A stretch of 64,000 bases of DNA, taken from contig NZ_JARZAI010000012.1 of NCBI RefSeq assembly GCF_029893355.1, forward strand, positions 124,001 through 188,000, in the 5' to 3' direction. The position numbers were made by a program, and so were the translations under genes. Source of the DNA: Kitasatospora sp. MAA4 (GTDB taxonomy: Bacteria > Actinomycetota > Actinomycetes > Streptomycetales > Streptomycetaceae). Positions 16,755-24,345 of the stretch are shown one piece after another. Within the stretch, counting starts at the first letter, position 1. The number at the start of each line of letters is the position of its first letter. The notes under the pieces were generated by a model, which was given only the letters and a program-made list of their open reading frames with translations, did not search any database and had not been told where the DNA came from.

Positions 16755-18040
16755 GCGCCGACGTCGGGCACCTGCCACCGCGGCGGCTGCTTCCGCTCGC
16801 CGCCCAGCACGTGCTCGCCATGGCGGCGACGCCGGTGTCCACCGTCTTCCTCGTCTCGGCCTCGCTGAGGCTGACACCTGGTCAGACGGCCGCCCTGCTG
16901 AGCGGGGTGCTCGTGCTGTCCGGGGCAGGATCGCTGCTCCAGTCACTCGGCCTCTGGGGGTTCGGCGCCCGGCTGCCGTTCGTGATGCTGCCGGGCGGGG
17001 CCGCCACGGCGCTCTTCCTCCAGATCGCGCACGACCACGGTCCGGCCGTCGCCTCCGGCTCGGTCCTGCTGGCGGCGGCCCTGCTGCTCGCGGTCACGCC
17101 GCTGTACGGCCGGGTGGTCGGACTCTTCCCGCCGCTGGTCATGGGCGTGACGGTGCTGCTCGTGGGGATCTCCATGGTCCGGGTGACCTCCCAGCTCCTC
17201 GCCGGGGCCGGCGGCACCGGCGCGGCACCGGGCGCGCTGGCCGCGGCGGGCCTGACGATCGCGGCCACCCTCGTCGCCCACCTGCTCCTCCGGGGCGCCT
17301 GGCGGCAGTCCGCCGTGCTGGTCGGACTGGCCGCAGGCACCGGACTCGCCGCAGCCACCGGCCTGGGCACGGTCGCCCCCGCTGCCGGGGTGGGCGTCTC
17401 CCTGCCCCACCTACTGCCGTACGGCACACCGCAGTTCGACGTGGTGGCAGCGCTCCCACTGCTGCTGTTCAGCCTCACCTCCCTGGCCGAGGCCACCGGC
17501 CAGACCGTCCTCAACAGCACCGCGCCCGACCCGGGGCGCGACGTGCCGCGGGTGGCCCGCGCCGACGCGCTGATCTCCCTGCTCGGCGGAGTCCTCGGTA
17601 CGCCGCCGATGGTGACCAGCTCCGAGAACATCGGGATCAACCGGCTCACGGGCGTCCGCAGTCGCTTCGTGACAGCCGCGGCCGGAGGCCTGCTGATCAC
17701 GGCGGGCCTGCTCTCGCCGCTGTCCCGGCTGGTGGCCGGGCTGCCCTCGCCGGTCGTCGCCGGGTCGGCGCTGGTCGTGTACGCGGTGATCACGGTCATG
17801 GGCGTGGAGATGCTCGGCCGGACGGACCGGACGGACCGGACGGACCGGACGGACTCGTCGGACACGTTGGTCGTCGGCCTGGCGCTGACCATGGGTCTGC
17901 TGCCCGTGGTGGCCCCCGGACTGTACGCGGGCTTCCCTGCCACGGTGCGAACGGTCCTGGGCAGCGGAGTCGTCGCCGGAACGCTGACGGCGATCCTGCT
18001 GCACGCGCTGTTCGCGGCCATCCCGCACCGGCCCCGGTGA
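16751..18040 (+). CDS. NCS2 (xanthine/uracil) family permease
   Basis: A 429-aa membrane protein with about 12-14 hydrophobic segments. The opening PLAAQHVLAMAATPVSTVFL carries the QH motif of TM1. SLTSLAEATGQT (TM8 region, with the substrate-contacting acidic residue) and GGVLGTPPMVTSSENIGIN are NCS2 hallmarks. It moves a nucleobase or related aromatic compound with protons. The GTG start overlaps the preceding stop. A loop near the C-terminus is a run of RTD repeats from a 9-bp tandem repeat. Pairing with an ASST is unusual. Confidence 0.85.
   Translation: MSADVGHLPPRRLLPLAAQHVLAMAATPVSTVFLVSASLRLTPGQTAALLSGVLVLSGAGSLLQSLGLWGFGARLPFVMLPGGAATALFLQIAHDHGPAVASGSVLLAAALLLAVTPLYGRVVGLFPPLVMGVTVLLVGISMVRVTSQLLAGAGGTGAAPGALAAAGLTIAATLVAHLLLRGAWRQSAVLVGLAAGTGLAAATGLGTVAPAAGVGVSLPHLLPYGTPQFDVVAALPLLLFSLTSLAEATGQTVLNSTAPDPGRDVPRVARADALISLLGGVLGTPPMVTSSENIGINRLTGVRSRFVTAAAGGLLITAGLLSPLSRLVAGLPSPVVAGSALVVYAVITVMGVEMLGRTDRTDRTDRTDSSDTLVVGLALTMGLLPVVAPGLYAGFPATVRTVLGSGVVAGTLTAILLHALFAAIPHRPR
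17819..17854 (+). repeat. 9-bp tandem repeat inside the NCS2 permease gene
   Basis: Four exact copies of cggacggac encode RTDRTDRTDRTD in a hydrophilic loop. The frame is kept because the unit is a multiple of three. Confidence 0.8.
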
Positions 18041-18145
18041 CGGCGTGCCCGCTTACTCGTGCACAAAGCAGACGAGTCGTCAACTGCCTTTCGGGCAAAG
18101 TTTGGTCGTCCCGCGATGAAGTTTTGATACGTTTCAGTGAGCGCC

Positions 18146-18183
18146 TTGAACTCTACGCGCGTGGAATCTAGTCTCTGGACATG
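18146..18183 (+). promoter_or_regulatory. Promoter A of the 18-31 kb cluster (leaderless type)
   Basis: TTGAAC (18146-18151), 17-bp spacer containing ACGCGCGT, TAGTCT (18169-18174), then 6 bp and an ATG at 18181. The same arrangement, with nearly the same bases, recurs at 24346-24383. Transcription would begin at or within 1-2 nt of the ATG, giving a leaderless mRNA. The 8-bp palindrome in the spacer could be an operator. Confidence 0.65.
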
Positions 18184-18360
18184 CCAGACCGTTCAACCCA
18201 TCGTCAAGGGCAGGCAGTGCCGCCCCGCCTCGCTGTGCTCGTCGCTGACGCGGACAACCGGCGCAGTGCACGGCGCTCCGCGCCGCTGTCCGCGCTGTCC
18301 AGATGCCACGCGTCCGAGGCGCTGCCCGATGGCATGACGGACGGTTCCGCAGTCCTCTGA
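18181..18360 (+). CDS. Small protein of 59 aa, unknown, probably leaderless
   Basis: An ATG at exactly the predicted transcription start of promoter A opens 59 codons ending in TGA at 18358-18360. The protein begins MPDRSTHRQGQAVPPRLAVL and is rich in Ala, Arg and Ser with one Cys; I recognise no family. There is no ribosome site, as expected for a leaderless message. Support is only the promoter geometry, shared with the start of the deaminase fusion at 24381, and a good G/C third-position bias. It could instead be the untranslated leader of the regulator at 18607. Confidence 0.4.
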   Translation: MPDRSTHRQGQAVPPRLAVLVADADNRRSARRSAPLSALSRCHASEALPDGMTDGSAVL

Positions 18361-18606
18361 GCGCGGCCGGCCCGGCAGGGGGGCCAGGGAGTGGCCGGTC
18401 GGCCGAGTCGGCGTCGGCCCGCGTTCTCCACAGGTGTGAGGACCAACGAATCAGACTTTCTTGACCGTTCTGGGGTATCCGGTCGGACTGGGGCCGTGGG
18501 TGTGGCTTCGGGCCGGTTGCGGACGCCCTGCCGGACGCACCAGAGAGGTGACCCCATTCACCAGGAAACGGCGCATGGTGCAGACAGTCCCGCCCGCACC
18601 ATCGCA
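18361..18606. other. Leader region of the StrR-like gene
   Basis: 246 bp with no clear gene. It contains a TTGACC at 18461-18466 without a convincing -10 box, an AGAGAGGTGA element at 18542-18551, and an 11-codon frame (18574-18609, MVQTVPPAPSQ) whose TGA overlaps the ATG of the regulator. The last could couple translation of the regulator, which otherwise lacks a ribosome site. Confidence 0.35.
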
Positions 18607-19497
18607 ATGACAACCACGGAGTACGTGCCCCTCGGGGCGCTTCGGCCGGGGCATTCGCCCCGTCTCGCGGGCGAGGACGAGGCCCACGTCCGCCTGCTTG
18701 CGGAGTGCGGCGTTCAGCTGCCGCCGATCCTCGTTCAGCGGGGCACCATGCTGGTGGTCGACGGCATGCACCGCCTGCGGGCGGCCGAGTTCAGGGGCGA
18801 CTCCGAGATCGAGGTGGCCTATGTCGAGGGCCCCGATGACGAGATCTTCGTCCGTGCGGTCAGGGAGAACATCGCGCACGGCCTTCCGCTGTCGCTGAGC
18901 GACCGAAAGGCCGCGGCCGCCCGGATCCTGACGGTGCATCCGGAGTGGTCGGATCGCATGGTCGCCAAGATCGTGGGGCTCTCCCCGAAGACGGCGGGTG
19001 CGGTGAGGAGGCGTGCAACCGAGGAGATTCCCCAGTTGCACACCCGCATCGGTCAGGACGGGCGGAGCCACCCGCTGTGCTCGGCCGAGCCCAGGCGGGC
19101 GGCCGCCGAGTTGATCGCGAACCATCCGGAGACCTCGCTGCGGGAGGTGGCCCGGCAGAGCGGCGTCTCGGTGGGGACGGCCCGCCGGGTGCGCCAGGAG
19201 GTGGTCGGTCCGCGGCGGCCGGAGCCTCCCGTGCGCGCATCCACCCGGGACGAGCGCATGGTCATCCAGGCGCTGGCCAGTGATCCCTCGCTGAAGTTCT
19301 CCGAGGCCGGCCGGGGGCTGCTCCGCAGGCTCTCCGCTAATGCGATCGAGCCGGCCGAGTGGCAGGAACTGCTCGCGGCGGTCCCCCCGCACTGCGTCGA
19401 CCTGGTATCCGAAATCGCCATTACGTACAGCCGCTCCTGGGACCAGTTCGCCAAGAGCCTGAGAAGCGTGTCCGGGAACTCGAGGATCGGCGCCTGA
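18607..19497 (+). CDS. StrR/NovG-type pathway-specific activator (ParB-like)
   Basis: A 296-aa regulator. Residues about 6-100 form a ParB/Sbnc-like domain (EYVPLGALRPGHSPRLAGED, LPPILVQRGTMLVVDGMHRL, IAHGLPLSLSDRKAAAARIL), followed by two HTH elements (WSDRMVAKIVGLSPKTAGAV; SLREVARQSGVSVGTARRVR). This order and wording are those of StrR, NovG and relatives, which switch on aminoglycoside and aminocoumarin biosynthesis. It is the first large gene of the cluster and very probably its activator. The ATG at 18607 fits the family start; a downstream direct repeat (19484-19538) may be its binding site. Confidence 0.85.
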   Translation: MTTTEYVPLGALRPGHSPRLAGEDEAHVRLLAECGVQLPPILVQRGTMLVVDGMHRLRAAEFRGDSEIEVAYVEGPDDEIFVRAVRENIAHGLPLSLSDRKAAAARILTVHPEWSDRMVAKIVGLSPKTAGAVRRRATEEIPQLHTRIGQDGRSHPLCSAEPRRAAAELIANHPETSLREVARQSGVSVGTARRVRQEVVGPRRPEPPVRASTRDERMVIQALASDPSLKFSEAGRGLLRRLSANAIEPAEWQELLAAVPPHCVDLVSEIAITYSRSWDQFAKSLRSVSGNSRIGA

Positions 19498-19538
19498 TCT
19501 CGAGGACCGGTGCTCGACCTCGGGATCGGCGCCTGATC
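19484..19538. promoter_or_regulatory. Duplicated GGATCGGCGCCTGATC element
   Basis: The 16-mer GGATCGGCGCCTGATC occurs at 19484-19499 (across the stop of the regulator) and 19523-19538. Each copy is itself an imperfect dyad around GGCGCC. It lies upstream of the first micropeptide operon and could bind the StrR-like activator. Confidence 0.4.
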
Positions 19539-19614
19539 CGGAACACACCTGCCGCTTCGGTTCGGAATTCGTTAGATTATTCAAACCGACGAGGCAGAAA
19601 GGGGGTGCAGGAAA

Positions 19615-19668
19615 ATGGGTATCAAGCTTTCGATGGTCACGGCCAAGGCTGCTCACGGCGTGAGCTGA
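19615..19668 (+). CDS. Micropeptide 1, 17 aa (putative RiPP precursor or leader peptide)
   Basis: ATG at 19615, stop TGA at 19666-19668, product MGIKLSMVTAKAAHGVS. AAAGGGGGTG (19598-19607), almost the full anti-ribosomal sequence, lies 7 nt before the start, so translation should be strong. It is followed at once by a hairpin (19683-19717) and the nucleotidyltransferase gene. The same layout recurs at 28415 with a peptide that shares M1-G2 and V8-T9 without gaps. Two roles are possible: a substrate peptide for the nucleotidyltransferase, or a leader peptide for attenuation. I favour the first because of the RRE-like domain next door. Confidence 0.55.
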   Translation: MGIKLSMVTAKAAHGVS

Positions 19669-19682
19669 CGATATGCCGCACC

Positions 19683-19717
19683 TGGCGGGCGTGGCAGCTG
19701 GACTGCCGCGCCCGCCA
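19683..19717 (+). terminator. Hairpin between micropeptide 1 and nucleotidyltransferase 1
   Basis: TGGCGGGCGTGGCAG (19683-19697), 5-nt loop, CTGCCGCGCCCGCCA (19703-19717): a 15-bp stem with one T-G pair. There is no T-run and the downstream ribosome site at 19741-19748 is outside the stem. It would suit partial termination or protection of the peptide mRNA, raising peptide over enzyme. Confidence 0.65.
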
Positions 19718-19754
19718 ATCCGCCCAGCTGCTGCAATGACAAGGAGGGCACGAG

Positions 19755-20789
19755 ATGATGACGAAATACCTTCCCCGGTTCCCCGAAGAACTCGGACGGG
19801 CGCGCGAGGCCGTGCTCTCCCTGGCCGCCGCGGAAGGCGCGGCAGCGGCCTACATCGGTGGCGCTCTCGCCGCTGGACTCGGGACCCCGATGTCGGACGT
19901 GGATGTCTACTTCGTCGTCCCCGACGGTAAGCCGTCCGCGGCCAGGCAGATATTCGTCGACGGGCGGCGATACGATATCGGATACCAGAGCACCGATTCA
20001 CTCCGGGCGCTCGTCGACCAGATATCCGACTACCGTGCGGACCGGGACGACCTCGGTATTCTCACCGCGGTGGGACGGAAGTCACTGGACCCCGTGGTGC
20101 GTTTTCTGCTGAGTGAGACCGTCGTGGACGACGGCTCCATCAAGGCGTTGCAGGACCGTGCCCGGGAGTCGATCTCCGAGATCGTCAGGACCATGGTCGG
20201 CGTCATGTCCTTCGAGGTCCACAACGCGCTGGAGGACGCGCACGGCTTCCACGCCGTCGGCGATCTCCAGGCCGCCTCCTGGGCTCTGCGCTCCGCCTCG
20301 CTCTCCGCGGCCGAGGCCCTGCTGGCCTCGCGCGGTGACCTCTATCTCGGGCACAAGTGGGTCTGGGCCCGCTGGGCGCGGACGTTCGGTTCGGAGATTC
20401 CCCTCCCGTCCCCGGCGGCTGCGGCCGCCGAGCCGGTGGCCTTCGGGGAGTCCGTCGCGGTCTGCCAGGACCTGCTGATCCAGGCGATCACCGGGGCGTC
20501 GTACGAGGTGAAGCCCAGCGTGGCCCCGGGGGCGCTCTCCCGTGCCCCGATGGCCTGCGCCGTCCCGTTGAGCGGTTCCGTTCTGGTCTACCTCGACGGC
20601 AGTGACGCGGCCGAGATCAGCCGGGAGGGACTGCTGCTGCTCGGGCTGGCACACGGCCGTACCCGCGCCGACGCCGTCTCCCTGACGGCCGGTCAGCTGC
20701 GCTCGGGTGGCGCCCAGGTCACGGAAGCCGAGGTGGCCGACTATCTCGACGACTTCGTCGAGGCCGGCCTGCTGACGGTCAAGGCCTAG
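19755..20789 (+). CDS. Nucleotidyltransferase 1 with PqqD/RRE-like C-terminus
   Basis: A 344-aa protein. The N-terminal NT fold has GG followed by SDVDV (residues about 35-52) and a third Asp in RRYDIGY near residue 76, the metal-binding triad of the polymerase-beta/aminoglycoside NT superfamily. The middle is helical, with RGDLYLGHKWVWARWARTFG. The last 65 residues (LVYLDGSDAAEISREGLLLL to DFVEAGLL) resemble a PqqD-type winged HTH, the RiPP recognition element. The ATG has a perfect AAGGAGGG site. It is a full-length paralogue of the gene at 28570. It probably transfers a nucleotide to the micropeptide or a drug-like acceptor. Confidence 0.65.
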   Translation: MMTKYLPRFPEELGRAREAVLSLAAAEGAAAAYIGGALAAGLGTPMSDVDVYFVVPDGKPSAARQIFVDGRRYDIGYQSTDSLRALVDQISDYRADRDDLGILTAVGRKSLDPVVRFLLSETVVDDGSIKALQDRARESISEIVRTMVGVMSFEVHNALEDAHGFHAVGDLQAASWALRSASLSAAEALLASRGDLYLGHKWVWARWARTFGSEIPLPSPAAAAAEPVAFGESVAVCQDLLIQAITGASYEVKPSVAPGALSRAPMACAVPLSGSVLVYLDGSDAAEISREGLLLLGLAHGRTRADAVSLTAGQLRSGGAQVTEAEVADYLDDFVEAGLLTVKA

Positions 20790-20797
20790 GCGACCCG

Positions 20798-22024
20798 GTG
20801 TCCGGTACGGCTACCCCCGTCATGCTGCCGCAGGCGCAGCAGCGTGCGGCCTTTCGACCCCTGTGGATCGCGACCTTCGTCTCCGCGGCCGGTACGGGAC
20901 TGGTCTATCCGGTCACCGCGATCCACATCGCGACGAACCTGCGGCTCGGCGTCCCGGCGGTGGCGCTCTTCTACGGGACGTTCGCCGTGGCCGCCGGCCT
21001 CCTCGGTCCGCTCGGGGGGTCGCTGACCGCGCGCTTCGGAGCGCGGGTGGCGGCGGTCGTCGGCGGGTGCTGCCAGATCGCCGCGTGGACGACCATGGCG
21101 TTCGTCTCCGGCCTGGTCCAGGTCCTGTTCGTCGCCGCGCTGTCCGGGATCGGCGGTTCGCTCTTCTTCCCCGCGCTGTTCAGCACGATCCTGGGCGGCA
21201 TCCCGGAGGAGCTGCGCAAGCGCACCTTCGGGTTCCGGTACACCGTGATCAACCTCGGGATCGCCACGGGCGCTGGCCTTTCCAGCGTCCTGGTCGCCTC
21301 CGTTGCGCCGTCCGTCCTCTTTCTGGCGAACGCCGCGAGCTTTCTGCCCGTCATCCTCTGGGTGTGGCGGCACGCAGGCGGCGCGGAGGCCGCGGACGCC
21401 CCGGAGGACGGTGACGGTGCCGGACGGCCGTCCGTCTGGTCACCTGCGTTCGGGATCGCGCTGGCCGTGACGTTTCTGGTCTCGGCCTTCGGCGCGGTGC
21501 AACTGGAGTCAACCGTTCCGCTCATCCTGAGGCGACTCGCCCACGAGAGCATGTCCACGGTGACCGTCGTGACCGTGGTGAACGCGGTCTCGGTCGTCCT
21601 GTTGCAGCGACTCCTGCGGGCGAGGGTGGATCGGTTCAGCAACGCCGGGGCGGTGGCCCTGGGCGCCGGGCTCTGGGGGGCCGCCTACCTGCTGGCTCTG
21701 ACGGCGACCGGCCTGACCGACAGTCGGTCCTGGTTCGGCAAGGCCGTGCTGATGTGTTTCGCGGCGGTCTTCGCCGCCGGTGAGGTGGTGACCGCCTCCG
21801 CGCTGACCCCGATGATCGTCGGCCTGGCTCCACCGGGTGCGGCCGCGCGGGCGACCGGGACGTCCGGCTCCGCGTGGAGCCTCGGAACGCTGGCCGGACC
21901 GGCGGTCGGCACCACGGCCGTGGCCCTGGCCGGGCCGATCGGCAGTTGGGGAGCGCTCGCGGTCGGAGCGGCGTGCGCGCTCCTGCTCAGCCTGCTGCTG
22001 CGCTCGCACGAGACCGGACGATAA
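20798..22024 (+). CDS. MFS transporter 1
   Basis: A 408-aa, 12-TM major facilitator. FRPLWIATFVSAAGTGLVYP is TM1, and GPLGGSLTARFGARVAAVVG holds the loop 2-3 signature. A hydrophilic loop (AEAADAPEDGDGAGRP) separates the two halves. The GTG start lies 8 bp after the nucleotidyltransferase, so the two are co-transcribed; the same NT-MFS order recurs at 28570-30869. It is most likely a product exporter and self-protection gene. Confidence 0.75.
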   Translation: MSGTATPVMLPQAQQRAAFRPLWIATFVSAAGTGLVYPVTAIHIATNLRLGVPAVALFYGTFAVAAGLLGPLGGSLTARFGARVAAVVGGCCQIAAWTTMAFVSGLVQVLFVAALSGIGGSLFFPALFSTILGGIPEELRKRTFGFRYTVINLGIATGAGLSSVLVASVAPSVLFLANAASFLPVILWVWRHAGGAEAADAPEDGDGAGRPSVWSPAFGIALAVTFLVSAFGAVQLESTVPLILRRLAHESMSTVTVVTVVNAVSVVLLQRLLRARVDRFSNAGAVALGAGLWGAAYLLALTATGLTDSRSWFGKAVLMCFAAVFAAGEVVTASALTPMIVGLAPPGAAARATGTSGSAWSLGTLAGPAVGTTAVALAGPIGSWGALAVGAACALLLSLLLRSHETGR

Positions 22025-22043
22025 CCGAGGAGAGGGAAGCGAC

Positions 22044-22508
22044 ATGGGTGTCGAAAGAGAGCGGAAGTTCCTGGTGGCCGGAGCCGCGTGGCGGGCCGAG
22101 GTCGTCTCGGTGCACCGCATCCGCCAGGGGTTCCTGTCGACGGACCTCCAGCGGGTCGTCCGCGTCCGCGTGGTCGACGAGAGCGCCGGATACCTGACGG
22201 TCAAGGGAGCCCGCCGCGGCATCAGCCGCGCGGAGTACGAGTACCCGGTCCCGGTGGCCGACGCGATCGAGATGCTGGAGCAGCTGTGCCTGCCGGGCAG
22301 GATCGACAAGACGCGCCATGTCTGCGGATCCGACGGCTACCAGTTGATCGTCGACGAGTTCGGCGGCGACCACCAGGGGCTGGTCCTCGCGGAGGTCGAG
22401 TACGACGGCGAGTCCACCGATGCCGTGCTGCCCGGGTGGCTCGGCGCCGAGGTCACCGGCGACGACCGCTACTCCAACGCCGTGCTGGCCCTGGGGAGCG
22501 GGTCGTGA
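22044..22508 (+). CDS. CYTH-domain protein (triphosphate tunnel metalloenzyme)
   Basis: A 154-aa protein with the CYTH hallmark ExExK in GVERERKFLV at residues 4-8, then RIRQGFL, RVRVVDESAGYLTVKGARRG and YEYPVPVADAIEML, ending with LAEVEYDGE. The alternating charged strands form a tunnel that binds triphosphates. Known members are adenylate cyclases, thiamine-triphosphatases or inorganic triphosphatases. In this setting it may act on a nucleoside triphosphate or remove by-product triphosphate. The ATG follows GGAGAGGGAAG. Its stop overlaps the SDR start. Confidence 0.8.
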   Translation: MGVERERKFLVAGAAWRAEVVSVHRIRQGFLSTDLQRVVRVRVVDESAGYLTVKGARRGISRAEYEYPVPVADAIEMLEQLCLPGRIDKTRHVCGSDGYQLIVDEFGGDHQGLVLAEVEYDGESTDAVLPGWLGAEVTGDDRYSNAVLALGSGS

Positions 22509-23203
22509 GCGAGCAGCGCGTCGCCCTGGTGACCGGCACGAACCGCGGCGCGGGAAACGGCATCGCCCTGGCGCTCCATGCGGCCGGCTACCGCGTCATC
22601 TCCCTCAACCGCACACCCGGCGGTGCCCCGGAACTCGGCGAGATCATCTGCGACCTGTCCGACCCGGCGGCGCTCACCGAGGCCCTGGCCGAGGTGCGCC
22701 GACGCACCGACCGGCTCGACGTGTGTGTCTGGAACGCGGCGGTCCGCCGACTGGGGACCATGGAGGAGCTGGACGAGGAGTCGTGGGCGGCGAGCGTGGC
22801 CGTCAACCTGGTCTCCCCGGCACTCCTGACCCGGGGCACGCTCCCGATGCTGCGCGAGTCCGGCGGCATGTACGTCTTCGTCGGCAGTCACGCGGCGACC
22901 CGGTACTTCGAGGGCGGCGCGGCCTACTCCGCGACGAAGGCCGGCCTCAAGGCACTGGTCGAGGTGCTGCTGCTGGAGGAGCGCGGTCACGGCGTCCGCG
23001 CCGTGCTCGTCTCACCGGGGGCGATCGCCAACCGGGCCTGGGACGACTCGCCGACCAAGATCTCCACCGCGTCGTTCGGCTCGTTCGTCGTCGACCTCGT
23101 CGACCGGATGCCGGCGGATCTCGCGGTGGGCGAGATCGAGGTGCGGCCCGCCGTGCTGGAGCAGGTGCGGGAGCACGGGATCGCGCGCCTGCAGAGGGTC
23201 TGA
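22505..23203 (+). CDS. Short-chain dehydrogenase/reductase
   Basis: A 232-aa classical SDR. The cofactor loop TGTNRGAGNGIA, the ICDLSDP acidic segment, WNAA (the NNAG equivalent), the catalytic Ser in VGSHAAT and YSATKAG with Tyr and Lys are all present. The GTG start overlaps the CYTH stop by 4 bp. It would reduce or oxidise a hydroxyl or keto group of the pathway intermediate. PenB of pentostatin biosynthesis is an SDR paired with a SAICAR-synthetase-like enzyme, which makes the pairing with the fusion at 24381 notable, but no HisG-like gene is here. Confidence 0.8.
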   Translation: MSEQRVALVTGTNRGAGNGIALALHAAGYRVISLNRTPGGAPELGEIICDLSDPAALTEALAEVRRRTDRLDVCVWNAAVRRLGTMEELDEESWAASVAVNLVSPALLTRGTLPMLRESGGMYVFVGSHAATRYFEGGAAYSATKAGLKALVEVLLLEERGHGVRAVLVSPGAIANRAWDDSPTKISTASFGSFVVDLVDRMPADLAVGEIEVRPAVLEQVREHGIARLQRV

Positions 23204-23247
23204 ACTGGCAGCACCGATGGGGTTGTTGCCGATACGAAGGAGAAGAC

Positions 23248-23766
23248 ATGATCACGGGACGCCGGTACGCGGCTCTGGACGGCCACGACGGGTGCGGAAA
23301 GTCGACCCTGGCGCGAGCCGTGGCCGAGCGCGTCGGCGCGCAGGTCGTCAGGCCCTACCCCGACAGCCTGGGGGACCACATCGCGTGGTTGTGGGGCAGC
23401 AAGCGCTTCGCGGAGGCCGACGTGCTCGCCAGGTCGAGCATCGAACGCGTGCTTGAGCTGACCGACCCGGCCCGCCCGGTGCTGTTCGACCGGTGCTGGA
23501 GCACGATGTTCACGGTGCTTCCCGAGAGCTACTGGCAGGCCTGGCATCCGCTCTGCCCGACCGTGCTCTGCCATGCCGACACCCGGGTGGTGATGGACCG
23601 CCTCGCGCAGCGCGGTGAGGACGTGGGCGACTTCGAGGAGCACGAGTACTACCAGAAGCTGTACCGGTCCCACGCGGAACTGACGCCCGACACGCTCGTC
23701 ATCGACACGACCGACCGGCCGTTGGACGACTGCGTGGCGGAGATCGTGGAATTCCTGTCGTGGTAG
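23248..23766 (+). CDS. Thymidylate-kinase-like P-loop kinase
   Basis: A 172-aa protein. Walker A GHDGCGKST at residues 12-20 sits in RRYAALDGHDGCGKSTLARA, and VLFDRCW resembles the DR(H/Y) site of thymidylate kinases. QRGEDVGDFEEHEYYQKLYR matches the lid/helix region. Family members phosphorylate nucleoside monophosphates. As an extra copy inside a cluster rich in nucleotide enzymes, it more likely acts on a special nucleotide or nucleoside than on dTMP. The ATG follows AAGGAG. Confidence 0.75.
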   Translation: MITGRRYAALDGHDGCGKSTLARAVAERVGAQVVRPYPDSLGDHIAWLWGSKRFAEADVLARSSIERVLELTDPARPVLFDRCWSTMFTVLPESYWQAWHPLCPTVLCHADTRVVMDRLAQRGEDVGDFEEHEYYQKLYRSHAELTPDTLVIDTTDRPLDDCVAEIVEFLSW

Positions 23767-24215
23767 CGGGCAGCGTCGCCGTGACCGCGCCGGTGCACTG
23801 GGATCCCCAGGAGCGCTCCCTCGTGGTGGGCGAGCCCTGCGACGAACGCGCGGACGGCTGCGCCCTGCTGAGGTTCACGGGGATGGTCTGGCTCACCTTC
23901 GACAGCGACGGCCGGATGATGTCCGTCGATCTCCACGACGTGCCCGACGAGTTGGCGGTGGTCGTTCCCCGTGCCCTGCGGCCCCGGTTCTCGTGGAACA
24001 GCACGGAGACCGACAACGCGAGCTCCTGGCTGCTCGACACCGACAGCGGCTGGGTCTGGATCCGGCTCGCCTCGGGCATGGCGCACCGTCGGCTGATCGG
24101 TAAGGCGGACGTCCAGGTGTGGCTGCGGGACGGCGCCGTGGCGGCGTTGCGGCTGGTGCTCGACGGCGAGGAGCCTGCGGCAGGGGCGTCGCCCGGTACC
24201 GTGCGGCAGGACTGA
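23760..24215 (+). CDS. Conserved-looking hypothetical protein, 151 aa
   Basis: I do not recognise this protein. The GTG start overlaps the kinase gene by 7 bp, and the good G/C third-position bias and position before a terminator argue that it is real. It is a soluble, acidic, beta-rich sequence with RFTGMVWLTFDSDGRMMSVD, SWLLDTDSGWVWIRLASGMA and a Pro/Gly-rich tail. No catalytic motif, signal peptide or membrane segment is seen. It is the last gene of the first operon, which makes a role in the pathway likely. Confidence 0.55.
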   Translation: MVAGSVAVTAPVHWDPQERSLVVGEPCDERADGCALLRFTGMVWLTFDSDGRMMSVDLHDVPDELAVVVPRALRPRFSWNSTETDNASSWLLDTDSGWVWIRLASGMAHRRLIGKADVQVWLRDGAVAALRLVLDGEEPAAGASPGTVRQD

Positions 24216-24250
24216 CCGCCCGGGTCGAGCTGTGTCGACCCGGCGGCGAC

Positions 24251-24280
24251 AGAGGGCAGCGGCCTGCGCCGCTGCCCTCT
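24251..24280 (+). terminator. Terminator of the first cluster operon
   Basis: AGAGGGCAGCGGC (24251-24263), loop CTGC, GCCGCTGCCCTCT (24268-24280): a perfect 13-bp stem followed by TT. It separates the operon ending at 24215 from promoter B. Confidence 0.8.
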
Positions 24281-24345
24281 TGGCGTGGGCTCTTCTCCCT
24301 TGCCGCCCCGGCCAGTTGGCGGCGGCCGGCGATCACTGCGAACGC

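Noticed and set aside
17819..17854. Short direct repeats as a CRISPR or minisatellite locus
   Set aside because: Four 9-bp units in frame inside a membrane-protein gene, with no spacers.
19606..19739. A 44-codon GTG frame with three Cys overlapping micropeptide 1
   Set aside because: It lacks a placed ribosome site of its own and runs through the hairpin; the ATG at 19615 has the ideal spacing. Still possible, but less supported.
19615..19754. Classical translational attenuation by an erm-like leader peptide
   Set aside because: Neither hairpin covers the ribosome site of the downstream NT gene, and the NTs carry an RRE-like domain. Kept as the main alternative rather than excluded.
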